A stretch of 64,000 nt of DNA from Hymenobacter gelipurpurascens. Its GTDB lineage: Bacteria > Bacteroidota > Bacteroidia > Cytophagales > Hymenobacteraceae. The stretch is taken from assembly GCF_900187375.1 (NCBI RefSeq), contig NZ_FYEW01000001.1:186001-250000 (forward strand). The letters run 5' to 3'. Positions 17,038-25,237 of the stretch are shown here, in pieces (position 1 is the stretch's first letter; every line of letters starts with the position of its first letter). The notes under the pieces are model-generated. The model was not told the origin of the DNA, searched no databases, and saw only the letters and a program-made list of their open reading frames with translations. A program made the translations under genes and the position numbers.

Positions 17038-17400
17038 GTGAAAAATCGTTTTGTACTTCTACTGTTTCTCCTGAGTGGTATCGTCGGGGCCTGTCAAAAG
17101 CCCGAAGATGTAGTGCCGCCGCGCCAGCTGGTGCCCCAAAACAAGATGGTGAGCCTGCTCGCGGATATACACATTCTGGAGTCTCGTGTAGATGCTGCCG
17201 CCCTGCCCACCGACTCGGCCCGGGCCCTGTTTCGGCAGCAGCAGCAGCAGCTGTTTAAGCGCTACGATGTCACGGATTCCTCGTTTCGGCAGAGTTACCG
17301 CTATTACGCCGTGCATGGCAAAGACCTTGACGACATCTATAAAACGGTGGTAGACACGCTCAGCAAGCGCGAAATCCGGCTGGGCGGCCACCCAGAGTAG
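17038..17400 (+). CDS. DUF4296 lipoprotein
   Basis: The 120-residue protein begins at GTG with a lipoprotein signal MKNRFVLLLFLLSGIVGAC, so Cys19 should be lipidated. The mature part matches DUF4296: KMVSLLADIHILESRVDAA, a Gln-rich stretch and FRQSYRYYAVHGKDLDDIY. The family is widespread in Bacteroidota and of unknown function. The promoter box lies right at the start codon, so the mRNA may be leaderless. The gene is divergent from DUF58. Confidence 0.85.
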   Translation: MKNRFVLLLFLLSGIVGACQKPEDVVPPRQLVPQNKMVSLLADIHILESRVDAAALPTDSARALFRQQQQQLFKRYDVTDSSFRQSYRYYAVHGKDLDDIYKTVVDTLSKREIRLGGHPE

Positions 17401-17418
17401 GCACTCTAGGCCACTCCT

Positions 17419-17751
17419 TTAGTGCAGTCGGCTGCCATTAGGCACCGGCACCGGAAACGAAGCCAGTACGATGTGCCCAACGGCGTCGGCCGCGCCCGTT
17501 ACCAGCACTTCCGACATAAAATTAGCAATCTGGCGTGGCGGGAAATTGACCACGCACAGCACCTGCCGGCCTATTAGGTCGGTGGGCTGATAATGATGCG
17601 TGATTTGAGCGCTCGACTTTTTGTGGCCTAGCTCCGGGCCGAAATCAATGAGCAGCTGATACGCAGGCTTGCGAGCCGCCGGAAACTCCCTGGCTTCCAG
17701 AATAGTGCCCACGCGCAGATCCACGCGCTCAAAGTCAGACCAGGTTATCAT
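17419..17751 (-). CDS. csaA: CsaA-type tRNA-binding protein
   Basis: The 110-residue protein is a stand-alone tRNA-binding OB-fold domain of the CsaA type, related to the C-terminal domain of methionyl-tRNA synthetase. Visible landmarks are FERVDLRVGTILEA, KPAYQLLIDFG, KKSSAQIT and VNFPPRQIANFMSEVL. CsaA proteins dimerise and bind tRNA, and have been described as export-related chaperones in Bacillus. Length and motifs fit the family throughout. Confidence 0.92.
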   Translation of the reverse strand: MITWSDFERVDLRVGTILEAREFPAARKPAYQLLIDFGPELGHKKSSAQITHHYQPTDLIGRQVLCVVNFPPRQIANFMSEVLVTGAADAVGHIVLASFPVPVPNGSRLH

Positions 17752-17760
17752 GCAGTGCTG

Positions 17761-17870
17761 AAATTGTGAAATGGTGAGTTTAATGGTTCTACTGGCCTAA
17801 ACGGCGCCAGTTGCGCAATCTGCGCGAAATGAACAGCAAACTCACTATTTCACCACCTCTCTATTTCACT
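17761..17870. repeat. Intergenic GTGAA-type inverted-repeat element, copy 2
   Basis: Left arm AAATTGTGAAATGGTGAGTT (from 17761) is complementary to the right arm AAACTCACTATTTCACCACC (from 17838); the centre has TTGCGCAATCTGCGCG. It spans from 9 bases before the csaA start to the stop codon of the DUF922 gene, as in the other two copies. Confidence 0.75.
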
Positions 17871-18454
17871 TATTTGAGCGCAAAGGCCTCAAACTGCTGA
17901 AGCTTCTGCTTAGTCTGCTCTTCCCAAAACTGCTGGCGCGGAATGTTCAGGCCGTGGTTGGTATCCACGTCGTACTTGGCTTCTTCGCGCTGCCATTCCA
18001 GAAACGCGAGCTTCGTGATGTTGTTGAAGGCTGGCTGCAGGTGCAGGCAATCCAGCTTCACGAGGCTCAGCTTCTGGCGCAGCTTTCGGGTGTGCAGCTC
18101 CGTTATATCGAAGTGCAGCTGCTCGTGCCGGAGTAGGTTGGGGCTGGCCGTGGCGGGGTTACGCACCCACGACTCAGTAGGCACAAAAATGGCCCGCACC
18201 TGCGCCGAGAACTGGTAATCGATGCAGCCCACTTTGGCATCGATGGTGGAAGAGGTAAGGGCCGCCAGCCGGTCGGTATTGGGGCGGGCCTTGAAATCCT
18301 CCCACGTCAGGCGGCGGTCGGCGCGCCACTCGATGGTGGTAGGGGCTGCCGCAGGGGCTGGTTTGGCCGCTGTGGCTGCGGGCGTGGTAGGGCCCTGCAG
18401 CAGTCGGCCCAGGGAGCTCAGCAGGAGCAGCGGAATGGAAAAAGTCGACAGCAT
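17870..18454 (-). CDS. DUF922 putative secreted metalloprotease
   Basis: The 194-residue protein (start MLSTFSIPLLLLSS; a Met 13 codons upstream is also possible) has a signal peptide, an Ala/Pro-rich linker and a DUF922 domain: IEWRADRRLTWEDFKARP, then LLRHEQLHFDITELHTRKL. The HEQLH segment fits the zinc-protease HExxH motif with later His residues. Activity is unproven for most members. It should be periplasmic or secreted. The next gene downstream is a MATE transporter on another transcript side of the same strand, not the csaA gene. Confidence 0.75.
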   Translation of the reverse strand: MLSTFSIPLLLLSSLGRLLQGPTTPAATAAKPAPAAAPTTIEWRADRRLTWEDFKARPNTDRLAALTSSTIDAKVGCIDYQFSAQVRAIFVPTESWVRNPATASPNLLRHEQLHFDITELHTRKLRQKLSLVKLDCLHLQPAFNNITKLAFLEWQREEAKYDVDTNHGLNIPRQQFWEEQTKQKLQQFEAFALK

Positions 18455-18585
18455 CAGCGACAGATACGATTCAGTAGTAAAGAAACCGGGCAATCAAAAC
18501 CACCAGAGAGCCCAACAGTTTCAGGAGCATCAACGGCTAACCGAGGTGCTATAGTACGTTGCCAAGGCCGTGGTAATGTAGTGGC

Positions 18586-19962
18586 CTAACGCACGATGGC
18601 TACTACTTCGTTCAGGTGGGCTTTGGCCAGCATCTGGCTGCGATGGCGGAAGCGCAGCAGCAACAGGCCCGCCACCAACGTAAGCCCCGTAAGCAGGCCC
18701 AGCCAAACGCCCGTAGCGCCCATGCCCAGCGGGAATCCCAGCACATAGCCCAGGGGCAGCGCCGCCGCCCAGTAGGCCAGCAGGGCCACCACAGAGGGTA
18801 TTTTTACATCTTCCAGGCCGCGCAACGCCCCCAGTCCCACCACCTGTAGGCCATCGGAAACCTGGAAAGCAGCCGCAATAAGGAGCAGGGAAGCCGCCTG
18901 GGCAATTACGGCGGGGTCGTGGTTGTAATACTGCGGAATGTAGTGGCGGCCTACAATCAGCAGCAGACCCATTAGGCTCATGAATGCAAACGTGATGACG
19001 TAAGACGCAAAGCCGGCCTGCCGGGCTTCTTCGGGATGGCCGGAACCGCGCAGCTTGCCTACCCGAATGGTGGCCGCCGCCGCAATTCCGCTGGCGGCCA
19101 TGTACGTGACGGAAGCCACGTTGATAGCAATTTGGTGAGCCGCTAGCTCCGTAGCGCCCAGCCAGCCAATCATGATGGCGGAGAAGCTGAACGCACCCAT
19201 TTCAAACATCATCTGCACACCAATTGGTGAGCCCAGGCCTAGCAGGCGGTGCAGTCCGGCTGCATCGGGCCACAGATTGAGGGCGGCAGCCTCGCGGTAG
19301 GGGCGCACCCGCACGGCCACCAACACGTAGGCAGCCATGAGCACCGCCATCAGGGTGCGGGCAATGACGGTAGCCCAGGCGGCGCCAATCATACCCATTT
19401 CAGGAAAGCCGAATTTGCCAAAGACCATAGCGTAGCACAAAAAGGCATTGAGCAGGTTGGCCTGCACCGAAAGCAGCATGGCCTGGCGCGTGAGGCCCAG
19501 CCCCTCGGCGAATTGCTTGAAGCCCTGAAACACCATGAGGGGCAGCAAGGACAGAAAAATCACCCGAATCCAGGGAGCAGCAAGGGCAGCCACGGCGGGT
19601 TCCTGCTGCAGATACGGCAGAAACGGCGGCAACAAGAGGCCTAGGCCACCCAGCACCACTCCGGCCACCGTGCATAGCCATACGCCGTTCACGAGCAGGC
19701 GCCCCAGTTCCGCTACATCGCGGCGGCCATCGGCGGCGGCTACCAGCGGCGTAATGCCCATGGCCAGCCCCATCCCGAACACCATCACGACGGTGCAGAC
19801 GCTCACGCTCAACGATACGGCCGCTAGCGCTACCTTACCCGTTTGGCCTACCACCATACTATCGCACACGTTTACCAACACGTGCCCGAGCTGGCTGAGC
19901 ATCACAGGATAGGCTAAGTTGAGGGTAGGACGAAGGTGGGAGCGAAGGGCAGAAAGAGGCAT
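18586..19962 (-). CDS. MATE family efflux transporter
   Basis: The 458-residue inner-membrane protein has about 12 hydrophobic segments and MATE features in both halves: AYPVMLSQLGHVLVNVCDSMVVG at the N-terminus and GSPIGVQMMFEMGAFSFSAIMIGWLG at the start of the second half. It belongs to the NorM-like branch, exporting cationic compounds in exchange for Na+ or H+. The start MPLSALRSHL is chosen because the upstream extension contains a promoter box (19986-19993) and lacks family character. The stop TAG lies in TAGGCC. Confidence 0.93.
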   Translation of the reverse strand: MPLSALRSHLRPTLNLAYPVMLSQLGHVLVNVCDSMVVGQTGKVALAAVSLSVSVCTVVMVFGMGLAMGITPLVAAADGRRDVAELGRLLVNGVWLCTVAGVVLGGLGLLLPPFLPYLQQEPAVAALAAPWIRVIFLSLLPLMVFQGFKQFAEGLGLTRQAMLLSVQANLLNAFLCYAMVFGKFGFPEMGMIGAAWATVIARTLMAVLMAAYVLVAVRVRPYREAAALNLWPDAAGLHRLLGLGSPIGVQMMFEMGAFSFSAIMIGWLGATELAAHQIAINVASVTYMAASGIAAAATIRVGKLRGSGHPEEARQAGFASYVITFAFMSLMGLLLIVGRHYIPQYYNHDPAVIAQAASLLLIAAAFQVSDGLQVVGLGALRGLEDVKIPSVVALLAYWAAALPLGYVLGFPLGMGATGVWLGLLTGLTLVAGLLLLRFRHRSQMLAKAHLNEVVAIVR

Positions 19963-19985
19963 AACAGCAGCATCGAAAAACGCCG

Positions 19986-19993
19986 CAAAGGTA
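19986..19993 (-). promoter_or_regulatory. -7 promoter box TACCTTTG for the MATE gene
   Basis: Exact TAnnTTTG match on the minus strand, 23 bases before the chosen ATG; a TTG lies 16 bases further upstream. Confidence 0.55.
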
Positions 19994-20099
19994 CCACTCC
20001 TGGGCTGAGCAATAGGTAAAATAATGGGGCAGTGGCCTAGCGGGCTTAACAAGGAAACGGGAACCCTTTTTCTGCTACCAGGCCACTATGGACCTCCGC

Positions 20100-21197
20100 T
20101 CAGCTTTCCAATGCGCGACGTATGCGGCCCACTGCCTCCTGCAGCAAGGGTTCCGGCACGGCATAAGAAATCCGCATGAAGCCCGGTGCTCCACAGCTGG
20201 TGCCATCTACCACCTCTACTCCGGCCTGCCGAAAACGGGCAGTAAGCTCAGCCGCAGCTTTAGCCGGAGGTAGTGTGGCATTGAGGTACGCACGGAAGTC
20301 GGGGAAGGCGTAGTAAGTGCCTTCCGGCTGCGTGGCGGGCACCTTCGGGATAGAGGCCAAGCCAGCCAGCAGCACCGGCCGCGTGGGCCGCAACTGCTCC
20401 AGCAGGCCCGCTGCAATACCAGAAGTGCCCAAAGTGGCGGCCAGCGCTGCGTACTGATTGGGGGCTGGAACGGCCACGCTGGTAGCAAATTGCCAAGCCG
20501 TGCAGGCCGCTGCTACTGCCGCCGGGGCCACCAGGTAGCCCACGCCCCAGCCAATAAGCGCCAAGGATTTCGAGTAGCCATTAACTACCAGGTGCCGCTC
20601 CTGCGGATCTGGAAAGTCCAGCAGCGACGGCACCGGCTCAGGACCAAACGTGATGAGGTTGTAAATCTCATCCGACACCACATAAAGGTCTGGAAAGCGA
20701 CTGGTTACTTCCAGCACTGCCGCTAGCTCGGCCCGGGTATACACCCGGCCGGTGGGGTTGTTGGGGTTCGAGAGGAGCAGGATGCGCGTGCTCGGCGTGA
20801 TGGCTGCCTCCAACCGGGCAGGGTCTAGTGCGTAGTTGTCTTCCGCAGCAAGAGGTAAGTGCCTGACTTGCCCTCCGGCGCGCTCAATGAGCTGCGAAAA
20901 GCCAAACCAGTTAGGCGTTGGCAGCAGCACTTCATCGCCGGGGCGCAACAAAACGCTGAACAACGCAAACAAAGCTGATTTCGCGCCTGGCGTTACAACT
21001 ACTTGTTCAGCAGATACAGCAGACGCGGTGCCTGGCCGCTGGTACTGTTGCGCCAAGGCCTCACGAAGTTCCGCTAGGCCACCTGCCGGACTAACAGGCA
21101 ACGGCCCCGCCTGAATAACACGGATTGCGGCTTCCGCCGCTTCAGAAGGAACCGGGAAGGTGCCATAGCCTGAGGCTAGGCTAATCAACTCCTGCAT
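20100..21197 (-). CDS. Class I/II PLP-dependent aminotransferase
   Basis: The 365-residue fold-type I aminotransferase shows SNPNNPTGRVY, VVSDEIYNLI (PLP-binding Asp and Tyr), and the Schiff-base lysine in VNGYSKSLALIGWGVGY. A C-terminal Arg in GFMRISYAVPE should bind the substrate carboxylate. It belongs to the AspC/AAT-like group; the amino donor cannot be told from sequence. It is encoded downstream of the egtB-egtD operon on the same strand but separated from it by a terminator, so a joint role is not supported. Confidence 0.9.
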   Translation of the reverse strand: MQELISLASGYGTFPVPSEAAEAAIRVIQAGPLPVSPAGGLAELREALAQQYQRPGTASAVSAEQVVVTPGAKSALFALFSVLLRPGDEVLLPTPNWFGFSQLIERAGGQVRHLPLAAEDNYALDPARLEAAITPSTRILLLSNPNNPTGRVYTRAELAAVLEVTSRFPDLYVVSDEIYNLITFGPEPVPSLLDFPDPQERHLVVNGYSKSLALIGWGVGYLVAPAAVAAACTAWQFATSVAVPAPNQYAALAATLGTSGIAAGLLEQLRPTRPVLLAGLASIPKVPATQPEGTYYAFPDFRAYLNATLPPAKAAAELTARFRQAGVEVVDGTSCGAPGFMRISYAVPEPLLQEAVGRIRRALES

Positions 21198-21287
21198 ACA
21201 AAGAGGATGGTTTCAGGGCAAAAAGTTGGGGCAGCCACGCAAGGTACTGGCCTAGGCCGGTAGGCCTCTATCTTCGGCTAAAAAGTC

Positions 21288-21331
21288 AGCGGCCGTGGCA
21301 TCCAATCCAGTGTGATGCAACCACGGCCGCT
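21288..21331 (-). terminator. Terminator after egtD
   Basis: An 11-base stem (AGCGGCCGTGG with its complement) around a 22-base loop, followed on the minus strand by GACTTTTTAG. It lies 59 bases past the egtD stop. Confidence 0.7.
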
Positions 21332-21389
21332 AAAGAAATAAGGGAGGCGAGTGGCCTAGCCGGTGCCAACACTGGGTGCCCGTCCGTTC

Positions 21390-22400
21390 TTAGCTTTGAG
21401 GTGCCAGCACTACATCGGAGAAGAAGGCCCGCTCATCCGTAAAAAACTCCTGCATCCGGAAGCCCGCTTCGGCGGCCAGTGTTTCGATGAGGGGCTTGGT
21501 AAACTTGTAGGAGTTCTCCGTATGAATCATCTCCCAGGCGGCAAACGACACGCTTTCTTGCAGGGCCGCGAAGTGCACGGTTTGGGCTTTGGTACTTACC
21601 AGGAAAGAGCGTACGGCGCCCGTCAGCGGGTCGTAGTCAGTGTAGTGCTGCCAGTTGGCTACGTCGATATCGGCCTGGAGCTCCCGGTTGAGGCGGTGGA
21701 GCAGGTTGAGGTTGAAGGCGGCTGTTACGCCCTGCGCATCATCGTAGGCCGCCCGGATCTGCCGTGGGTCCTTCTGTAAGTCGAAGCCAACGAGCAGGCG
21801 GTCATCGGAAGTCAGGGGTTGGCGGAGCCGCCGCAGGAAGGTGTGGCGGTCGGCGGGCAGGAAGTTGCCGATGTTGGAGCCCAGAAATAGTACTGCCTTC
21901 CGGCCCGGCCGCGAGGCCATGAGCGTGAGGGCATCGGCATAATCAGCCACCACGGTTTCTACGGCCAGGTCAGGCAATTCGGCTTGCAGGGCTGCAGCCA
22001 GGCCATCGAGCGCGGCCGTTGAAATATCCACGGGTACATACGTGAATTTCGCTCCCGTATCCAGCAGATGACGCAGCAGGATTTTGGTTTTAAGGCCGTC
22101 GCCGGCGCCCAGTTCCATCAGGTAAAAATGCTCATCGGTGGAGGTGGGGCGCAGCGCCGCACAAATGGCCGCGCGGTGCGTGGTGAGCAGCCCAAACTCG
22201 GTACGCGTGGGGTAATATTCTGGCAATGCCATGATGGCCTGAAAGAGCCGGCTGCCTTCATCATCGTAGAAATACATCGACGACAAGGTTTTGAAAGGCT
22301 TGCGCAAGCCTTCGCGCACATGGTTGGCGAGGCTGGAAGTAGCAGCAGCAGGAGCAGCTGAATCGGAGGCAGCCGGAACCGTCGCGAGCAGAGAAGTCAT
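21390..22400 (-). CDS. egtD: L-histidine N-alpha-methyltransferase
   Basis: EgtD transfers three methyl groups from S-adenosylmethionine to histidine, making hercynine, the first step of ergothioneine synthesis. The 336-residue protein has the family SAM motif LMELGAGDGLKTKILL, FLGSNIGNFLP, LLVGFDLQKDP and the C-terminal segment FAAWEMIHTENSYKFT. Length fits the family (about 320). It follows egtB by 109 bases on the same strand and ends in its own terminator, so the pair is most simply one operon. Confidence 0.93.
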   Translation of the reverse strand: MTSLLATVPAASDSAAPAAATSSLANHVREGLRKPFKTLSSMYFYDDEGSRLFQAIMALPEYYPTRTEFGLLTTHRAAICAALRPTSTDEHFYLMELGAGDGLKTKILLRHLLDTGAKFTYVPVDISTAALDGLAAALQAELPDLAVETVVADYADALTLMASRPGRKAVLFLGSNIGNFLPADRHTFLRRLRQPLTSDDRLLVGFDLQKDPRQIRAAYDDAQGVTAAFNLNLLHRLNRELQADIDVANWQHYTDYDPLTGAVRSFLVSTKAQTVHFAALQESVSFAAWEMIHTENSYKFTKPLIETLAAEAGFRMQEFFTDERAFFSDVVLAPQS

Positions 22401-22509
22401 AAGGAGCAGAGTGGCCTACACGAGGTAAGCAGTGGGAAGAGAGGGCCGAAGAATAGGAGAGAGGAAGCTCCAGCCGCTAAAATATACGTAAGCGCAACCG
22501 TATCCGGCT

Positions 22510-23805
22510 TTAGCGAGCCAGCCGGATACCCGTAAACTGCCAGCGCTTATCGGCGTGAAAGAAGTTGCGGTAAGTAACTCGGATGTGGCTTTCCGGAGTG
22601 GCGCAGGATCCGCCGCGCAGCACCAGCTGGTTGACCATAAACTTGCCATTGTACTCGCCAAGTGCTCCGGCGGCGCGCTGGTAGCCGGGGTAGGCGTGGT
22701 AGGCAGAGTAGGTCCATTCCCACACGTCGCCGAGGAGCTGGTGGCACTGGTGGGCAGGTGCCGATGGAGAAAGTGGCTGCGGGTCGAGCAGGCCGCTTTC
22801 CAGGAAAGTGCCGCCCTCGGGTGTAGCGCCAAAGTGGCGGGCGGCAATTTCCCATTCCTGCTCGGTGGGCAGGCGGCATCCGCGCCACTGCGCGTAGGCG
22901 TCGGCCTCATAAAAGCTCACGTGGGTAACCGGGGCTGCCATTTCTACCGGCACCAGCCCATGGTGCGTGAAACGGTGCCAGCCCGTTTCGTGCTTCACCC
23001 AGTAGAGCGGCGCGGTCCAGTGCTGGCTTTGCACCAGGTCCCAGCCTTCGCCCATCCAGTAGCGGAAATCCTGGTAGCCGCCGGCCTCTATAAATTCCAG
23101 AAACTCGGTGTTGGTCACAAGGCGATTCTGCAGCTCAAAATCGGCTACATAAGTTTCGTGCGGTGCCAGCTCATTATCAAAACAGAATCCCTCGCCCTCA
23201 AACCCAACCCGATGCACGCCGCCCGGCACAGGCAGCCACGCTACGGCAGGTGCGGCAGTTTGGGGCTGCCGCGCCGGAGCCGGCTGATAGGCCGGAGCCA
23301 GCGGGCTTGTACTCAGGATGTATTTGATATCGGTAGCCAGTAGCTCCTGGTGCTGCTGCTCGTGCTGCAGGCCTAGTTCCAGAACTTCGCCGAAGGCTGC
23401 CGGCAGCGTGTCATGCAGGGCCAGGAGCTGCTCCATGTGGGCATCTACGTGGTTGCGGTAGGCATATACATCCTGGAGAGGTGGCCTAGAGAGCGTGCCC
23501 CTGTCGGCGCGGTTTACGCGCGAGCCCAGGGAGTTATAGTAGGAGTTGAACAGGAAAGCGTAGTCGGGATGAAAGACCTCGTAGCCTGGCAGGTATTCGC
23601 GCAGCAGGAACGTTTCCCAGAACCAGGTGGTGTGGGCCAGGTGCCATTTCGGCGGACTCACATCAATCATGGGCTGCACCACGGTATCCTCGGGTAGCAG
23701 GGGGCGGCAGAGGTCCACGGATTGGCGACGGATGGCCTGAAAGCGTGCCAGATGCGAAGGAAGCGCAACAGCAACGGGGGCAGCAGATGGTGAGGCAGTG
23801 GACAT
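22510..23805 (-). CDS. egtB: Ergothioneine biosynthesis sulfoxide synthase
   Basis: EgtB is a non-heme iron enzyme that uses O2 to join hercynine to a thiol (gamma-glutamylcysteine or cysteine) through a C-S bond. The 431-residue protein has an N-terminal DinB-like part with iron ligands WHLAHTTWFWE and LQHEQQHQELL (HX3HXE), and a C-terminal formylglycine-enzyme-like part with WRGCRLPTEQEWEIAAR, DVWEWTYSAY and LRGGSCATPESH. The first gene of an egtB-egtD operon. No egtA or egtC is in the window, so a cysteine-using form is possible. Confidence 0.93.
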   Translation of the reverse strand: MSTASPSAAPVAVALPSHLARFQAIRRQSVDLCRPLLPEDTVVQPMIDVSPPKWHLAHTTWFWETFLLREYLPGYEVFHPDYAFLFNSYYNSLGSRVNRADRGTLSRPPLQDVYAYRNHVDAHMEQLLALHDTLPAAFGEVLELGLQHEQQHQELLATDIKYILSTSPLAPAYQPAPARQPQTAAPAVAWLPVPGGVHRVGFEGEGFCFDNELAPHETYVADFELQNRLVTNTEFLEFIEAGGYQDFRYWMGEGWDLVQSQHWTAPLYWVKHETGWHRFTHHGLVPVEMAAPVTHVSFYEADAYAQWRGCRLPTEQEWEIAARHFGATPEGGTFLESGLLDPQPLSPSAPAHQCHQLLGDVWEWTYSAYHAYPGYQRAAGALGEYNGKFMVNQLVLRGGSCATPESHIRVTYRNFFHADKRWQFTGIRLAR

Positions 23806-23987
23806 GGCGATGAGAGTAGAGCGTATGCTGAGTAACTACAAACCCCAGCTTCTGGTTACGGGCTATGGGGGTAAAGATTGCCACATAGTAGGCGCGCCTT
23901 CGTATAGGAAGTGTTATTTCGCCGGGCAAACAATTTTTGGCCGGCGCACTTGTAATCGTTCGGTTTCCTGTCCCAACCCTTGCCCGC

Positions 23988-25070
23988 ATGCTTCAGCTGA
24001 GTACTTCCCGCCGCGCCCTGCAGTTCAACTTCCCGGCCCGCACCTCGCGCGGAGCCCTCACGGAGCACGTGGCCCACTATCTGCAACTTTATGATAGTGC
24101 CCGTCCGCACGTAGTAGGCCTGGGCGAAGCGGCTCCGCTGGCAGGCCTTAGCCCCGATCATCGCCCCGACTTCGAAGCAACCTTAGAAGGATTCTGCCGG
24201 GAGTTTAACCGGCGCCAACTGCGGGGGCTGTTGCCCGAGGAAGCCGCGGCACTTGTCGGGCCGGAGTGGCCTGCTTTGCGCTTTGCCCTGGAAACGGCCA
24301 CGCTGGATTTGCAACACGGCGGCCGCCACTGCCTCTACGACAACGCCTTCAGCCGCGGCGAGGCCGGTATTCCTATCAATGGCTTGGTCTGGATAGGCGA
24401 TGCCCCATTTATGCGCCAGCAAATAGAGAAGAAGCTGGCCGAAGGCTACAATTGCCTCAAGCTGAAAATAGGTAGCCTGGATTTCGAAACTGAACTGACG
24501 CTGCTACGCGAAATACGCGCCGTGGCCGGCCCCGAGCAACTGACGCTTCGGGTAGATGCCAACGGCGCCTTCCGCCCGACTGACGCGCTGCAGAAGCTGG
24601 AGCAACTGGCGGCCTTCAACCTGCATTCTATTGAGCAGCCCATTGCGGCCGGCCACTGGAAAGCCATGGCGGAGGTGTGCCGCCAGTCGGCGGTGCCGGT
24701 TGCGCTGGATGAAGAACTTATTGGCGTGACGGATACCGAACAACGGACTGCTCTTCTGGAGCAAACGCAACCCGCCTACATCATCCTGAAGCCTACCCTG
24801 CTAGGTGGCCTAGGTGCCTCTCAGGAATGGATAACGGCTGCCGAGGCGCACGACATTCAGTGGTGGCTGACTTCGGCGCTGGAGTCCAACATAGGCCTGA
24901 ATGCGGTTAGCCAGTTCGCGGGCTCGTATGCTCAGCCAGGGTTTCCGCAGGGACTGGGAACCGGGCAGCTTTATCATAACAATGTGGCAGCGCCCCTGCG
25001 CATTGAGGCCGGGGCGCTGCACTACGCGCCGCAAGGAACCTGGGAACCGCTCGTTCCGGAAGAGGCCTAG
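23988..25070 (+). CDS. menC: o-Succinylbenzoate synthase (enolase superfamily)
   Basis: MenC dehydrates SHCHC to o-succinylbenzoate in menaquinone synthesis. The 360-residue protein carries the muconate-lactonizing-type catalytic set: Lys pair in LKLKIG, metal ligands Asp in RVDANGAF, Glu in SIEQPI and Asp in VALDEEL, and Lys in YIILKPTLLGG. The segment TSALESNIGLNAVSQFA is typical of MenC. The start MLQLSTSRR is chosen over an earlier in-frame codon. A dipeptide epimerase is the main alternative. No other men gene is close. The stop TAG lies in CTAGGCCAGT. Confidence 0.85.
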   Translation: MLQLSTSRRALQFNFPARTSRGALTEHVAHYLQLYDSARPHVVGLGEAAPLAGLSPDHRPDFEATLEGFCREFNRRQLRGLLPEEAAALVGPEWPALRFALETATLDLQHGGRHCLYDNAFSRGEAGIPINGLVWIGDAPFMRQQIEKKLAEGYNCLKLKIGSLDFETELTLLREIRAVAGPEQLTLRVDANGAFRPTDALQKLEQLAAFNLHSIEQPIAAGHWKAMAEVCRQSAVPVALDEELIGVTDTEQRTALLEQTQPAYIILKPTLLGGLGASQEWITAAEAHDIQWWLTSALESNIGLNAVSQFAGSYAQPGFPQGLGTGQLYHNNVAAPLRIEAGALHYAPQGTWEPLVPEEA

Positions 25071-25237
25071 GCCAGTATTGCGCAAGAAAACCTCAGGTGT
25101 TAACTTAATGATAGAATACCAATAAACTGATTGACAGCTGCTTAGCCGGGCTGGGTTTGCTAGGCCACTGCGGCGGCCAGAGACCGATACAAGAGGCAGG
25201 TTTTTTACCTAACTTACCCGGCTTGCACATCTCTCCT

